A stretch of 64,000 bases of DNA from Halomonas sp. HL-93 (GCF_900086985.1 NZ_LT593974.1:2232001-2296000), one strand, 5' to 3'. Shown: positions 21,379-30,021, numbered from the stretch's first letter. Numbers and translations: made by a program. The notes: generated from the letters alone by a model not told the origin.

Positions 21379-21927
21379 CTACAGCGGCTTATCGACAATT
21401 TCCAATGCTTTGCGAATAAAATCTCCCTTAGCTGCCGTATAAGCTTCTCTATCTGACGCAAATTCCGCCGCCCACAGGCGCTTCTTTTTCTCATATTGCT
21501 GCGCCAGCTCAGCATCAACGCGCAGTCTATTGCGAAAAGCCAATCGGCGATGCCACTCGTCGCTGCCATATACCATCAGATGCAGGTGATGCGTCCTACG
21601 GCCCTCAGCCCATCGCATTAACCAACGCCGCCCCACCAAAGAAGCGTTGTACTCCATGGATGTGGCATAGTTGGCACTGCATAAAGGCTCCATTAAGTCA
21701 TCGGCCCGGGACATTGAGTCTACGCCCGCTAGAATATCGATTATTGGCTTAGCCGAAAGCCCGGGTACCGCGGTACTACCGATATGTTCTATCGCCAAAA
21801 ACTCGCCTGGAAACAAGTCAAGCAGTCGGTCACGCTCCTGATCGAACAGAGTTGGCCACGAAGCGTCATATGTGCACAGCATGACCTTCTCATGAATCGC
21901 TCGGTTTAAAGACGCGGCTTCATCCAT
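21379..21927 (-). CDS. GrpB family protein, nucleotidyltransferase fold
   Basis: A 182-aa GrpB/UPF0157 protein with a nucleotidyltransferase-like fold. The family core is visible: YDASWPTLFDQERDRL, FLAIEHIGSTAVPGLSAKPIIDILAGVD (the GSTAV...KPxIDIxV motif with the paired acidic residues), and HHLHLMVYGSDEWHRRLAFRNRLR. Its substrate is not established in the family; some members are predicted to modify small molecules or CoA-related compounds. It sits 33 bp from the M48 protease gene on the same strand and may be cotranscribed. Confidence 0.88.
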   Translation of the reverse strand: MDEAASLNRAIHEKVMLCTYDASWPTLFDQERDRLLDLFPGEFLAIEHIGSTAVPGLSAKPIIDILAGVDSMSRADDLMEPLCSANYATSMEYNASLVGRRWLMRWAEGRRTHHLHLMVYGSDEWHRRLAFRNRLRVDAELAQQYEKKKRLWAAEFASDREAYTAAKGDFIRKALEIVDKPL

Positions 21928-21960
21928 GAGCTTAATTCCCCCTGCGTCGCGAATTTCTGC

Positions 21961-23919
21961 TTACGATTCATCTGCTAATAGTGGCGGCATGGGGCAGTCG
22001 AGAATATCTGCCATAGCACGAAACAACTCGGCCTCAGCAGGGCGAATTTGCCCACTATGCTCAATGCAGCGCGCCATGGCTTGTAGCAACGCGGGCTTCT
22101 GCATGGGCTTTAAACGCCGCAAGCGTTCAACCGCTAAACTTAGCGCACGCATATCGCTTACATCGTCAGTGGCAGCTAATGCGAACGGCAGCTCGTTTTC
22201 AGCAGCATTGAGCGCGGCACTGATCTCTTCTGGGTCATGCTGACCGGCGGCAGCCAGCACTGTAAGGAGCAACTGACACTCTCGCTGCAAATCGTTCAAT
22301 TGCAGGTTTGCGGGTTTGTTATCCTGTTCGTTCAAGTTGTTCAGTAACAGCTGATACAGCGTCCACTCCAACAGGCTGACATGACCATCCGCCTCAATCA
22401 GCCGTTCCATACAGAAGCGAAAGTGCTGGGCCTGCTCTGTCGAAAGCGACTGTAACGCTGGCAGCACCAACTCGATCAGCGGTAAGCGTAACTCTACCTC
22501 TAATCTCTGTATTTCAGGACCATAGTCCATCAGCACTCGGTAAACATCCGGCAGCGCAATTTGTTGCAGCGCCTCTAGCTGATGCTCACGCTCCTCCTGG
22601 TCCTCGCTAAGCAGCAGCGCATAGATGATGGCACGCGCTGCGTAGGGCTCATGGACAGCAGTTTTAATCCGACTTGGCAATGCGTGTAACGTTGACTGGG
22701 CCTTTTCGATGTGGCGTTGGTCGGGCTGCCCCATAGCAGTAATCGCGGTTTGCGCAGAAGCGCCGGTCAAAACCGCGGCCAGCGTTTCCGCGTTACGCCC
22801 GGGGCTTGCGTGCGCCACCTTTTCACCTGAATCAGGTATTTCGCGCTCTTCAGGTTTTTCGTGCTCGGCCTGCTGCCCAAGCAAGGCAGCCTCAAAGCGA
22901 CCATCCCAGCCAGGCATGACCCGCTCAATGCGGTCCTTTAACGGCGGGTGGGTAGCCATCATTTGAGTAAACCCCAGCCGCACACCCTGACCAAAGAAAA
23001 GGTGGCTGAATTCCGCTGCTTGAGCGGCCTGCAGGTTAGAGCCTTGCGCATGCGCGCCGATCTTCACCAGCGCATTACCTATCCCTTGGGGGTTGCGGGT
23101 AAACTGCACCGCAGAGGCATCTGCGAGATATTCGCGCTGACGGCTGACGGCTGATTTGATCACATTGCCAAAGAAGGTCCCTGCGTAACCGATCAGCATT
23201 AGCACCCCTCCCAGTGCTAAAATGACCGCCCCTGAGTTGTCGCGTTTGCCACCGCCAATCCGCCGAAAACGCATGCTGCGCAGTATGGTACCGCCCAATA
23301 GACCAATCACCAGAATGCCATGCAGCACACTGATTAGACGCATATTCAGCCGCATATCGCCATGCAGAATATGGCTAAACTCATGGGCCACGACGCCCTG
23401 TAGCTCTTCCCTGGTCAGGTTGCGAATGGCGCCACGTGTGATACCGATCACGGCATTACTGGGCCGATGACCTGCGGCGAAGGCATTGATGCTCTCTTCC
23501 TCCAATACAAAAACGGAGGGCACTGATGTGCCTGAGGCAATGGCCATCTCTTCAACCACATTGAGAATACGCCGCTCGTCTGCATCGCGGGTATTTAGGT
23601 TGATCTCGCGTCCGCCAAGTGCTTCCGCTACCGCTCGGCCACCACGACGTAATTGATGTTGTTTGAATAGACCGCCCAGCACCACCACGACTAGCACGGC
23701 AATCGCCACACCCGCCACAAGTTCAATCGATAGCGCTGATAACATTCCCTGCGCATCTAGATTAGTTTGCCCTGCCGATTGGCCCCCATCCATCAATTGG
23801 AGTGTGATAGCAATCGCCAGCGTTGCCACGATAATCAGGGTCAGCACCGCCAAAACGAACAGTACTACCAAACGCCCGGTTTTGCGCCGAGCTTGATCTT
23901 GAGCAGTAAAAAAATCCAT
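21961..23919 (-). CDS. M48 family membrane metallopeptidase
   Basis: A 652-aa membrane-bound zinc metallopeptidase of the M48 (HtpX/Ste24) family. Two N-terminal helices are followed by a cytoplasmic catalytic domain with HEFSHILHGDMRLNMRLISVLHG, where HExxH supplies the zinc ligands, then further helices (ILVIGLLGGTILRSM and GGVLMLIGYAGTFFG). The downstream Glu ligand lies in the YLADASAVQFTRNP region. The C-terminal 300 residues are helical, unlike HtpX (about 290 aa), and are typical of the long M48 proteins paired with LemA. lemA lies immediately upstream. The pair probably serves membrane protein quality control. Length suggests the C-terminal domain has a distinct, unknown role. Confidence 0.9.
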   Translation of the reverse strand: MDFFTAQDQARRKTGRLVVLFVLAVLTLIIVATLAIAITLQLMDGGQSAGQTNLDAQGMLSALSIELVAGVAIAVLVVVVLGGLFKQHQLRRGGRAVAEALGGREINLNTRDADERRILNVVEEMAIASGTSVPSVFVLEEESINAFAAGHRPSNAVIGITRGAIRNLTREELQGVVAHEFSHILHGDMRLNMRLISVLHGILVIGLLGGTILRSMRFRRIGGGKRDNSGAVILALGGVLMLIGYAGTFFGNVIKSAVSRQREYLADASAVQFTRNPQGIGNALVKIGAHAQGSNLQAAQAAEFSHLFFGQGVRLGFTQMMATHPPLKDRIERVMPGWDGRFEAALLGQQAEHEKPEEREIPDSGEKVAHASPGRNAETLAAVLTGASAQTAITAMGQPDQRHIEKAQSTLHALPSRIKTAVHEPYAARAIIYALLLSEDQEEREHQLEALQQIALPDVYRVLMDYGPEIQRLEVELRLPLIELVLPALQSLSTEQAQHFRFCMERLIEADGHVSLLEWTLYQLLLNNLNEQDNKPANLQLNDLQRECQLLLTVLAAAGQHDPEEISAALNAAENELPFALAATDDVSDMRALSLAVERLRRLKPMQKPALLQAMARCIEHSGQIRPAEAELFRAMADILDCPMPPLLADES

Positions 23920-23943
23920 GTCTCGCCTTCCCTGATTAAAAAC

Positions 23944-24540
23944 TTAGAACGACACCGTCGGCGCTGCTTGAATCTCGGCGCTGTCTTCGAACTCTAACAG
24001 GGAAGCATCTTCACCATGCCCAAACAGGCCGGCTACCGCCACCGGGGGAAAACTTTGCCGATAGGTGTTGTATTGCATCACCGCGTCATTGAATGCCTGT
24101 CGTGCAAAGGCCACCTTGTTTTCAGTGCTGGTGAGCTCTTCTGACAATTGCTGCATGTTTTCTGAGGCTTTCAAATCCGGATAGGCCTCCATCACCACGT
24201 TGAGACGCCCCATCGCCTGCGAAAGCGCACCCTCAGCACCTCCCAGGTCAGCAATGGCCTTAGCGCTGCCAGGGTTTTCAGAGGCAGCCTTAAGCCCGGA
24301 TACTGCGGTATTACGGGCTTCAGTTACCGCCTGCAACGTTTCCCGCTCGTGGCTTAGGTAACCCTTGGCGGTCTCTACGAGGTTAGGAATCAGGTCGTGG
24401 CGTCGCTTGAGTTGCACTTCAATTTGAGCAAAGGCGTTCTCAAAGCGGTTTTTCAGCGAAACAAGTCGGTTATAGATACCGATGACGTAAAACGCGATAA
24501 CGGCAAGTATCGCGACGATGATGATAAGAGTAATCGCCAT
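23944..24540 (-). CDS. lemA: LemA family protein
   Basis: A 198-aa LemA-type membrane protein: one N-terminal helix (ITLIIIVAILAVIAFYVIGIY) followed by a long helical-bundle domain with the family stretch FENAFAQIEVQLKRRHDLIPNLVETAKGYL and YPDLKASENMQQLSEELTSTENKVAFARQAFND. The start at 24540 is set by AAGGAAAG upstream. LemA proteins lie beside M48 proteases in many genomes; the gene here sits 24 bp upstream of one. The C-terminal tail (ASLLEFEDSAEIQAAP) is acidic. A chaperone or adaptor role for the protease is inferred from gene pairing. Confidence 0.92.
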   Translation of the reverse strand: MAITLIIIVAILAVIAFYVIGIYNRLVSLKNRFENAFAQIEVQLKRRHDLIPNLVETAKGYLSHERETLQAVTEARNTAVSGLKAASENPGSAKAIADLGGAEGALSQAMGRLNVVMEAYPDLKASENMQQLSEELTSTENKVAFARQAFNDAVMQYNTYRQSFPPVAVAGLFGHGEDASLLEFEDSAEIQAAPTVSF

Positions 24541-24631
24541 GGTCTTTCCTTGTAGTAGGCTGTTGGGAATAAGAAAAAGAGTACCATCTAAGCGGTTTCC
24601 GTGTATTAGCGTAGGCATTTATGAAGCCGAA

Positions 24632-25219
24632 CTAACCCCACAGCGTTGCCAAAAACTGCCCATTCCCGACAGGGACTGTGCAGGCAGTGACATGCGCATC
24701 TCCCGATACCAGCGCTATAAAGGGCCTCATCTCGTCAGCGTGGGAAGTAGCGTTATCGACCACGAGAAGACCTCCCTTTTTCAGTACACGCTTGATGGTT
24801 GGCCACCAGCGCTCATACTCAGAGCGTTTGGAATCTAGGAAAATCAAATCAGCGTTGGCGTCTAGCATGCTGTCAAGCAGGCCGCCCGCCTCCCCGCGAA
24901 GTTGGGTAATAGCATCAGAAAGCCCTGAACGCTCAAAATTTTTGGCCGCCAATTCAAGCTTGAACTCGGATTGTTCAATCGTCGTGACGTGCCCGCCTAC
25001 CTTTTGCGCCGCTTGCGCCAGCCATAAGGTGGAATACCCGTTGGAGGTGCCAATCTCCAGCACACGTTGCGCATTGGTTGCTTGGATTAGCACCGCAAGA
25101 AACTCCCCGGTATCGCGGGTAATATTTAGCATTCGCCGTGGGCGGTCGGCGATGGCGGCATCGTTTTCCTGACCAAATTGCTCTAATTCTGCTAACAGCG
25201 CCTGTAATGACTCGTCCAA
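24632..25219 (-). CDS. SAM-dependent O-methyltransferase
   Basis: A 195-aa class I methyltransferase of the O-methyltransferase family 3 type. The SAM-binding motif I is RVLEIGTSNGYSTLWLAQA (GxSxGYST in relatives), followed by VTTIEQSEFKLELA, a metal-site-like LIFLDSKRSEYERWW, and VVDNATSHADEMRPF. The best start is the TTG at 25219, with AGGAGG 6 nt upstream; there is no ATG in position. The substrate is unknown, and relatives act on catechols or on unidentified small molecules. It lies between lemA and the subtilase operon on the same strand, with 43 bp to the small gene upstream. Confidence 0.88.
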   Translation of the reverse strand: MDESLQALLAELEQFGQENDAAIADRPRRMLNITRDTGEFLAVLIQATNAQRVLEIGTSNGYSTLWLAQAAQKVGGHVTTIEQSEFKLELAAKNFERSGLSDAITQLRGEAGGLLDSMLDANADLIFLDSKRSEYERWWPTIKRVLKKGGLLVVDNATSHADEMRPFIALVSGDAHVTACTVPVGNGQFLATLWG

Positions 25220-25262
25220 ACCACCCTCCTTTCACCCAGTTCTTGGCAAATAGTCAACGGTA

Positions 25263-25502
25263 TTACCAGGTCTCTTCAGAGCCCGGCGGCCCCACATCAA
25301 TCTGCATATCAGGGGCAATATCCACCACCCCTTTGACCCTTTTCAGCCGCTCAGCCGTGATCTCATCTGCCGACCCGGTAATACACCCGATTTCCTCGAG
25401 GATCTCCTTAACGGTCAACCCCTCCTCACTAAGGCGTGTGGCGATGTCATTGATCGATTGATCGTTAGAAATCGTAATTATCCATAGCGCTATTTTCGGC
25501 AT
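25263..25502 (-). CDS. Small I9-propeptide-like protein beside a subtilase
   Basis: A 79-aa soluble protein starting 13 bp after the stop of the S8 protease gene, on the same strand and presumably in one mRNA. By eye it has the beta-alpha-beta-beta-alpha-beta pattern of subtilase propeptides (inhibitor family I9): ALWIITISNDQSINDIATRL, a short strand around IGCITGSADEI, then AERLKRVKGVVDIAPDMQID, where GV...I.PD recalls the GVxxVExD end of I9 domains. It has no signal peptide. I infer a trans-acting inhibitor or folding helper of the neighbouring protease. The domain assignment is only pattern matching; it could be an unrelated ferredoxin-like protein. Confidence 0.75.
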   Translation of the reverse strand: MPKIALWIITISNDQSINDIATRLSEEGLTVKEILEEIGCITGSADEITAERLKRVKGVVDIAPDMQIDVGPPGSEETW

Positions 25503-25515
25503 CGATCATCCTCTC

Positions 25516-26862
25516 TTAGGGCGCTTGTACCAATCCGGCACCGATGCGGGATTCACGCGATGGCAGCGCTTGCACCGACGCCACCAACTGTTGCCACAGC
25601 TTCATCCCGCGCAGTGACGAGTCAGACTGCGCCCAAAGAGCCGCGCAGCCTGCCACGTGAGGCGCTGCCATACTGGTGCCGCTAATCGTTTTATGACGAC
25701 TCGGCCGTGGCCAGGAAGAAAAAATATCCCGCCCCGGCGCGGCAATCTCGATTTTGCCATGGTTGGAAAAACGGGAAGGCTTCAGGTTCTCATCGAGAGA
25801 CGCCACGGACATAACGGTAGGCGAGTTGGCGGGCGAGCCAGTGCGTGCAGAGGCATTGCCTGCGGCGGCGATAATCAGGCAGCCATTACGCAGCGCCGCC
25901 TCGCCAGCATGGGTGTAGGCGGCCTGTACCGGGCTCTGACTGCCGAGCGACATTGAGATCACTTCGCAGCGCTGGGCAATCGCCCAGTTCAAGCCTGCAA
26001 GTACGCCCGCCCCTGTGCTGCTGCCGGAGTTGGTCAATACCTTGCCAACGAATACCTGCGCCTCATACGCAATACCATAACGCTGGGTGTTTCCATCGGG
26101 CACCTTTGGGCCGCAGGCGGTGCCGATACAGTGCGTTCCGTGTCCATTGATATCCTGAACCGGCTCCCCGACGAATGAGCGCGTAACGAACTCCCGGTCA
26201 GCGAAATCCGGGTGGCCAAGATCCATCCCGGTATCAAGCACAGCCACCTTAATACCTGCGCCAGTGCAGCTACTTTGCGGCACCTTGCACTGGGCCAACC
26301 CCCACGTCACCTCCATCTCTTCTGCTACACGCGCTTCGTCGCTTTCGTCATGATCAAGATCAACCCCGAGATCGCGAGCGATGACACTCGCTGCCCGCAG
26401 AAAGCCCCGCAGGTACTCCGAGTTTTTAGAGTCATAGTTCTTAGAATCAGAGCTGTCTGAAAACGCAAAATACTCAGGCTCGATAATTTCTATCGGGCCT
26501 TCCGCGGAGATCTCATCAAAAACACTCATGCCATGCTGCTGTAGGGCATCACCACCAACGAGCGCGACGCCAAGCTCCGGGAATACCATCGCCTCGGCAT
26601 CCCCGGCGTCTTCCAGGCTGACCGCCTGATCGGCAAAGTCACGGGCATCGGCCACCCGAAAGTTTTGTGCCTTCAGCGCCTTGACGCCCTCTTCCACTCG
26701 CCCTTCGCGGTAGCTGATCAGGAAGCGCCCCGTTTCGAGGCAACTGCCGCCACGCTCCATTGCCGCCAGCAGGAGTTTCTCGGTGCTGCAGGAAACCGAG
26801 TTGAGTGACTCACTCAGACCCGAAGATGCACCGCTGCCGCTACCTTTCGGTTTTTTAGCCAT
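25516..26862 (-). CDS. S8 subtilisin-like serine protease
   Basis: A 448-aa subtilase with an intact catalytic triad: Asp210 in VAVLDTGMDLGHPDF, His241 in NGHGTHCIG and Ser397 in SGTSMAAPHVAG, plus the oxyanion Asn336 in AAAGNASA. The ATG at 26862 has AGGAGG 7 nt upstream; the frame is open 6 codons further. There is no signal peptide, and the N-terminus is Lys/Ser/Gly-rich, so it probably works in the cytoplasm. Residues about 44-134 (GRFLISYREGRVEEGVKAL ... GPIEIIEPEYFAF) look like an I9 prodomain in cis. A small protein gene follows directly. Intracellular subtilases process proteins or respond to stress; the target here is unknown. Confidence 0.92.
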   Translation of the reverse strand: MAKKPKGSGSGASSGLSESLNSVSCSTEKLLLAAMERGGSCLETGRFLISYREGRVEEGVKALKAQNFRVADARDFADQAVSLEDAGDAEAMVFPELGVALVGGDALQQHGMSVFDEISAEGPIEIIEPEYFAFSDSSDSKNYDSKNSEYLRGFLRAASVIARDLGVDLDHDESDEARVAEEMEVTWGLAQCKVPQSSCTGAGIKVAVLDTGMDLGHPDFADREFVTRSFVGEPVQDINGHGTHCIGTACGPKVPDGNTQRYGIAYEAQVFVGKVLTNSGSSTGAGVLAGLNWAIAQRCEVISMSLGSQSPVQAAYTHAGEAALRNGCLIIAAAGNASARTGSPANSPTVMSVASLDENLKPSRFSNHGKIEIAAPGRDIFSSWPRPSRHKTISGTSMAAPHVAGCAALWAQSDSSLRGMKLWQQLVASVQALPSRESRIGAGLVQAP

Positions 26863-26954
26863 CGTCGACCTCCTTTTCATTTGGCTTTAAAACGTTGCTG
26901 TTCAGGCGCTTAGCCATAAAACTTCACATAGCTATACAGACACCCGGTCATTTC

Positions 26955-27013
26955 AGCTTAACGCAGCTAATGAACTTCGCCAGATGAGTGTCTGGCCATG
27001 CAGGCGTTAAGCT
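26955..27013. repeat. attC-like inverted repeat upstream of the S8 gene
   Basis: The perfect 10-bp arms AGCTTAACGC (26955-26964) and GCGTTAAGCT (27004-27013) enclose a second stem, GCCAGA/TCTGGC. The outer arms satisfy the integron core patterns RYYYAAC and GTTRRRY over a 59-bp span. The inner L-box pairing expected of a true attC is not obvious, so it may equally be a regulatory hairpin or a terminator for the map gene region. Confidence 0.4.
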
Positions 27014-27076
27014 AAATGCAAAGCAATACTGGTCGTCCAGCCAGCTAACTAAAGGTAGGCAACGGGGTACTTGCGA

Positions 27077-27874
27077 CTATTGATGAGATACGGGTTCAAT
27101 ACGCTCCTCATCGCGCAGCGTGAGCACTTCGAAGCCAGAGGATGTGACCGCAACCGTATGCTCCCACTGAGCAGACAATTTCTTGTCGCTGGTCACTACC
27201 GTCCATCCATCCTTCTTGGTTTTAATCTTGGCCTTTCCCTGGTTAATCATGGGTTCGATGGTAAACACCATGCCTTCTTTTAAAACCAACCCTTTGCCTC
27301 TCTGCCCATAATGCAGCACCTGAGGCTCTTCATGCATTTCCCGGCCAATGCCGTGGCCGCAATACTCCCGGACAATGGAATAACCGTGCTTTTCAGCATG
27401 GTGCTGGATCGCATGGCCGACATCGCCCAGTGTTGCGCCTGGCCTAACCGCTTGTATGCCTTTCCATAGGGCCTCGTAGGTTTTATCGACCAAGCGCTTT
27501 GCATAGGGTTTTACATCGCCGATAAGGTACATCTTGCTGGAATCGGCAATAAATCCGCCCTTCTCAAGGGTAATGTCGACATTGACGATATCGCCTGACT
27601 TAAGCGTTTGCTTTTCCGATGGTATGCCGTGACAAACCACATGGTTGACTGACGCATTCAGCACAAATTGATAATCGTATTGTCCCTTGCTCGCCGGGCG
27701 TGCCTGCAAATCATCCACGATATAGCGTTCGGCCCAATGATTGATATCCATGGTGGATACGCCGGGCACTATGTGCTTGTCCAGATAGCTGAAAACCAAA
27801 GCGAGTAGGCGCCCGGCTTCACGCATTACACGCAGTTCCTGTTCACTTTTCAGGATCACACTAGGCACCGACAA
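27077..27874 (-). CDS. map: Methionine aminopeptidase, type I
   Basis: A 265-aa cytoplasmic metalloprotease that removes the N-terminal methionine from new proteins. Family landmarks are present: HGIPSEKQTLKSGDIVNVDIT with the metal ligand Asp, FIADSSKMYLIGD with the second Asp ligand, REYCGHGIGREMHEEP with the His ligand, FTIEPMINQ and QWEHTVAV with the two Glu ligands. It lacks the N-terminal SH3-binding extension of the type Ib forms. The ATG lies 14 nt before the end of the ParD-like gene, so translation is coupled. This is probably a second Map besides the housekeeping one, which usually lies next to rpsB; that is inference. Confidence 0.94.
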   Translation of the reverse strand: MSVPSVILKSEQELRVMREAGRLLALVFSYLDKHIVPGVSTMDINHWAERYIVDDLQARPASKGQYDYQFVLNASVNHVVCHGIPSEKQTLKSGDIVNVDITLEKGGFIADSSKMYLIGDVKPYAKRLVDKTYEALWKGIQAVRPGATLGDVGHAIQHHAEKHGYSIVREYCGHGIGREMHEEPQVLHYGQRGKGLVLKEGMVFTIEPMINQGKAKIKTKKDGWTVVTSDKKLSAQWEHTVAVTSSGFEVLTLRDEERIEPVSHQ

Positions 27875-28067
27875 CCTTCCTTACATCCACATCGGCTTGT
27901 TTCATTTGCTCGCGCATAATCTCAGAGAACGTCATGGTTGGGTTGGCCTCGGCGAGCATGCCTATTTTGATCCAATACTCGGCTTGCGCATTGATAGAGC
28001 GCACCATGACGGCGCTCGCTTTGCGAATATCTTCATGCAACTGATCATTGATCTTAACGATACCCAT
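27861..28067 (-). CDS. ParD-like antitoxin-family protein
   Basis: A 68-aa protein of the ParD-like TA antitoxin family. It starts GIVKINDQLHEDIRKASAVM with a ribbon-helix-helix strand, then SINAQAEYWIKIGMLAEANPTMTF, characteristic of this group. The ATG at 28067 follows GGTGG; a start 4 codons upstream is possible but weaker. It overlaps map by 14 nt and is not followed by a ParE toxin. The pairing of a ParD-like protein with a methionine aminopeptidase recurs in proteobacteria as far as I recall. A perfect palindrome just upstream is its likely operator, suggesting that it autoregulates map. Confidence 0.85.
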   Translation of the reverse strand: MGIVKINDQLHEDIRKASAVMVRSINAQAEYWIKIGMLAEANPTMTFSEIMREQMKQADVDVRKVVGA

Positions 28068-28100
28068 GACACCACCCAATATATGAAGTGAATATATTAT

Positions 28101-28117
28101 ATATACGAATCGTATAT
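28101..28117. promoter_or_regulatory. Palindromic operator upstream of the parD-map pair
   Basis: A perfect 17-bp palindrome, ATATACGA-A-TCGTATAT, lies 34 bp upstream of the ParD-like start codon. It is embedded in an A/T-rich stretch (TATATTATATATACG) that can serve as the promoter -10 region. Ribbon-helix-helix antitoxins bind such short palindromes, so autorepression is likely. Confidence 0.7.
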
Positions 28118-28139
28118 TGGCTATCTTCTGCTGGCAAGG

Positions 28140-29510
28140 CTATGAGGCAACGTTGACCAGTGGCACAAACGCAAGGATCTCCTCGCGCAGTTTCTGCTTT
28201 GGCTGTTCTAGCGAAGCGCGCCATTGGCTGCACTCCTGCTTCTGCTGCGAGTCATTATCGGAACTGGCGCAGAAAGCATCCAACCAGGCTTGGCGAGTAC
28301 ACAAATCTTGAAAGTCACCGAGCAGGCGCTGGCGATGCTTCAATTCAGATAGAAAGGGTTTGGGCGTCTCCGGATTCAGGTCGGCAAGATAGCGGATGCG
28401 CTTTAAACCTTTACGAAGCTCATGCAAGGCAGTATCAGAGGCGTCGGACGAGAGTGCCGCCAGATCGTCATCATGGCGGGCGATACGTTTATCCAGTACT
28501 GCTTTGATACGCTTTGGCGTGAGCTTAGACAGCGCCTTCTTAACCTCATCGGAGGCAATAAACGCCTGCCAGTTCTGCAACTGCTCGGCATATTCAGGTG
28601 CTCTCAACAGCTGGCATACCGCGTTATGCTGCTCCGCACGGCAAGCCTGAAGCCATTGTTGAAGGTCCTTACGAGTATTGGCGGAAAGCGGCGGTGAGAG
28701 ATTGCCCAGATCCTCCAAAAACACGTCCAGATCGCGAAGGTCACTGGTCGCCCGGGCACGGTGCTTGAGCGCCTTGAGCTGCTTCTTGAGCCCCGGCACC
28801 TTGGTAACGGAACGCAGGGATTCGCCCACCGCCCGGCTGCGACGCAGGTTTACCCGGTACTGGTGCAGAAACTCGGGATCCTCCCCCGCGATGACCCCGG
28901 GCTCCAGCGCCTTGATCATCCAGCACTGGTGCGCAAGCATGGCGCGGGTTCGTGTCGCCATATCGTTTTTAGGGTCAGGCGACTTGGGCGCCCGACGCTT
29001 GAACAGCGGATAACTCGCGGCTTCCGGGCTAAGGCTCCCCACCAGCGTCGCGCCGCCCTGCTCCATGGCCGACCAGGGCGTTTGCGGCAGCGTGAAATGC
29101 AGCACGCTGGCGGTGGACAGCTTCGTCGGCGAGGCTTTATCGAGCCAACGGGCAAGCTCCACCAGCGCCGGATTATGGCCGATTATCAATACCCGCTCGG
29201 CTCCCTCCGGCAGCGCCTTCAGCCAGGCCAGCAGTGCGTCGCCCTCAAAGGTGTAAAGGGCTTCATCGAAGTGCACTTGGTTCGCCATGGGGCGGTCAGG
29301 CAGCCGCCCGGCAATTTCGTCGAACGTCGCCCGTGTGCGCGCCGACGTGCTGACGTAAACCTCGCCTTCCAACGCTTGCCAGCGCTGCAGCACCGGCGCC
29401 ATCGCCGCGGCCTGGCGTTTTCCTCGCTTGCGCAAAGGCCTTTGGTGGTCGGCCATATCGCCGCTGGGCTGTTTGGCCTTGGCGTGGCGCATCACGAATA
29501 GGTGGCGCAT
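28140..29510 (-). CDS. SixA phosphatase fused to CHAD domain
   Basis: A 456-aa two-domain cytoplasmic protein. Residues 1-160 are a histidine phosphatase of the SixA type: MRHLFVMRHAKAKQP with the RHA/G catalytic motif (His9), STSARTRATFDEIA, and IIGHNPALVELARWL with the second catalytic His. After a linker, residues about 195-450 form a CHAD domain, a helical bundle with conserved histidines and basic residues (LHQYRVNLRRSRA, ALKHRARATSDLRDLDVFLEDL, LHELRKGLKRIRYLADL). CHAD domains bind polyphosphate. The start at 29510 fits the SixA N-terminus; the open frame upstream is not conserved. I infer a polyphosphate- or phospho-protein-linked phosphatase. The fusion is uncommon but plausible. Confidence 0.9.
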   Translation of the reverse strand: MRHLFVMRHAKAKQPSGDMADHQRPLRKRGKRQAAAMAPVLQRWQALEGEVYVSTSARTRATFDEIAGRLPDRPMANQVHFDEALYTFEGDALLAWLKALPEGAERVLIIGHNPALVELARWLDKASPTKLSTASVLHFTLPQTPWSAMEQGGATLVGSLSPEAASYPLFKRRAPKSPDPKNDMATRTRAMLAHQCWMIKALEPGVIAGEDPEFLHQYRVNLRRSRAVGESLRSVTKVPGLKKQLKALKHRARATSDLRDLDVFLEDLGNLSPPLSANTRKDLQQWLQACRAEQHNAVCQLLRAPEYAEQLQNWQAFIASDEVKKALSKLTPKRIKAVLDKRIARHDDDLAALSSDASDTALHELRKGLKRIRYLADLNPETPKPFLSELKHRQRLLGDFQDLCTRQAWLDAFCASSDNDSQQKQECSQWRASLEQPKQKLREEILAFVPLVNVAS

Positions 29511-29557
29511 GTCTTGACTCCCTATCGCGACTTGATAAAGGTAGTCTAGTACACACC

Positions 29558-29974
29558 CTAGCGCGGACGAACACGCCGATGGGGCCGCACCACCCACCAG
29601 CTCGCCAGCACCAAGCCACCAAACACGCTGTAACCCACCACAAACACCCATTCCGGCGCGCTGTAGTAAAGCAGGCTGTGTAGCCAATGCTGAATAAACG
29701 ACCCGGTATAAGTAGCCGCGCCCGCTTCGGCTCTAAGCGCCATTTCCCAGGTGGTCAGCGGGCAGACGGCGCCCAACCAGGATTGCATCACCACATAACC
29801 AATGGCACATAGATGAACGATACGGAACACTCTATTGCGCACCCAACGCCATTTCAGAAAATACCCTGCGAATACGGCGAACAGGCCGAGCACAACGAAG
29901 GCCACAAACAGCACGTGAATAATTAACATGGCGTCGGCTAAAAGCAGCAATAGCCACTGTTCGGACATCATCAT
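29558..29974 (-). CDS. DUF2784 family membrane protein
   Basis: A 138-aa integral membrane protein of the DUF2784 family with about four helices. Recognisable are LLLLLADAMLIIHVLFVAFVVLG, RIVHLCAIGYVVMQSWLGAVCPLTTWEMALR (the conserved CPLTxWE motif) and the short GSFIQHWLHSLLYY segment. The start could be any of three consecutive ATGs (29974, 29971, 29968) behind GAGGTG. Function is unknown. It lies between the SixA-CHAD gene and the second LysE gene on the same strand. Confidence 0.88.
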   Translation of the reverse strand: MMMSEQWLLLLLADAMLIIHVLFVAFVVLGLFAVFAGYFLKWRWVRNRVFRIVHLCAIGYVVMQSWLGAVCPLTTWEMALRAEAGAATYTGSFIQHWLHSLLYYSAPEWVFVVGYSVFGGLVLASWWVVRPHRRVRPR

Positions 29975-30021
29975 TCACCTCGGCGTGGCTTATCTGTCTG
30001 CAAAGCTTGCCCACTGACGTT

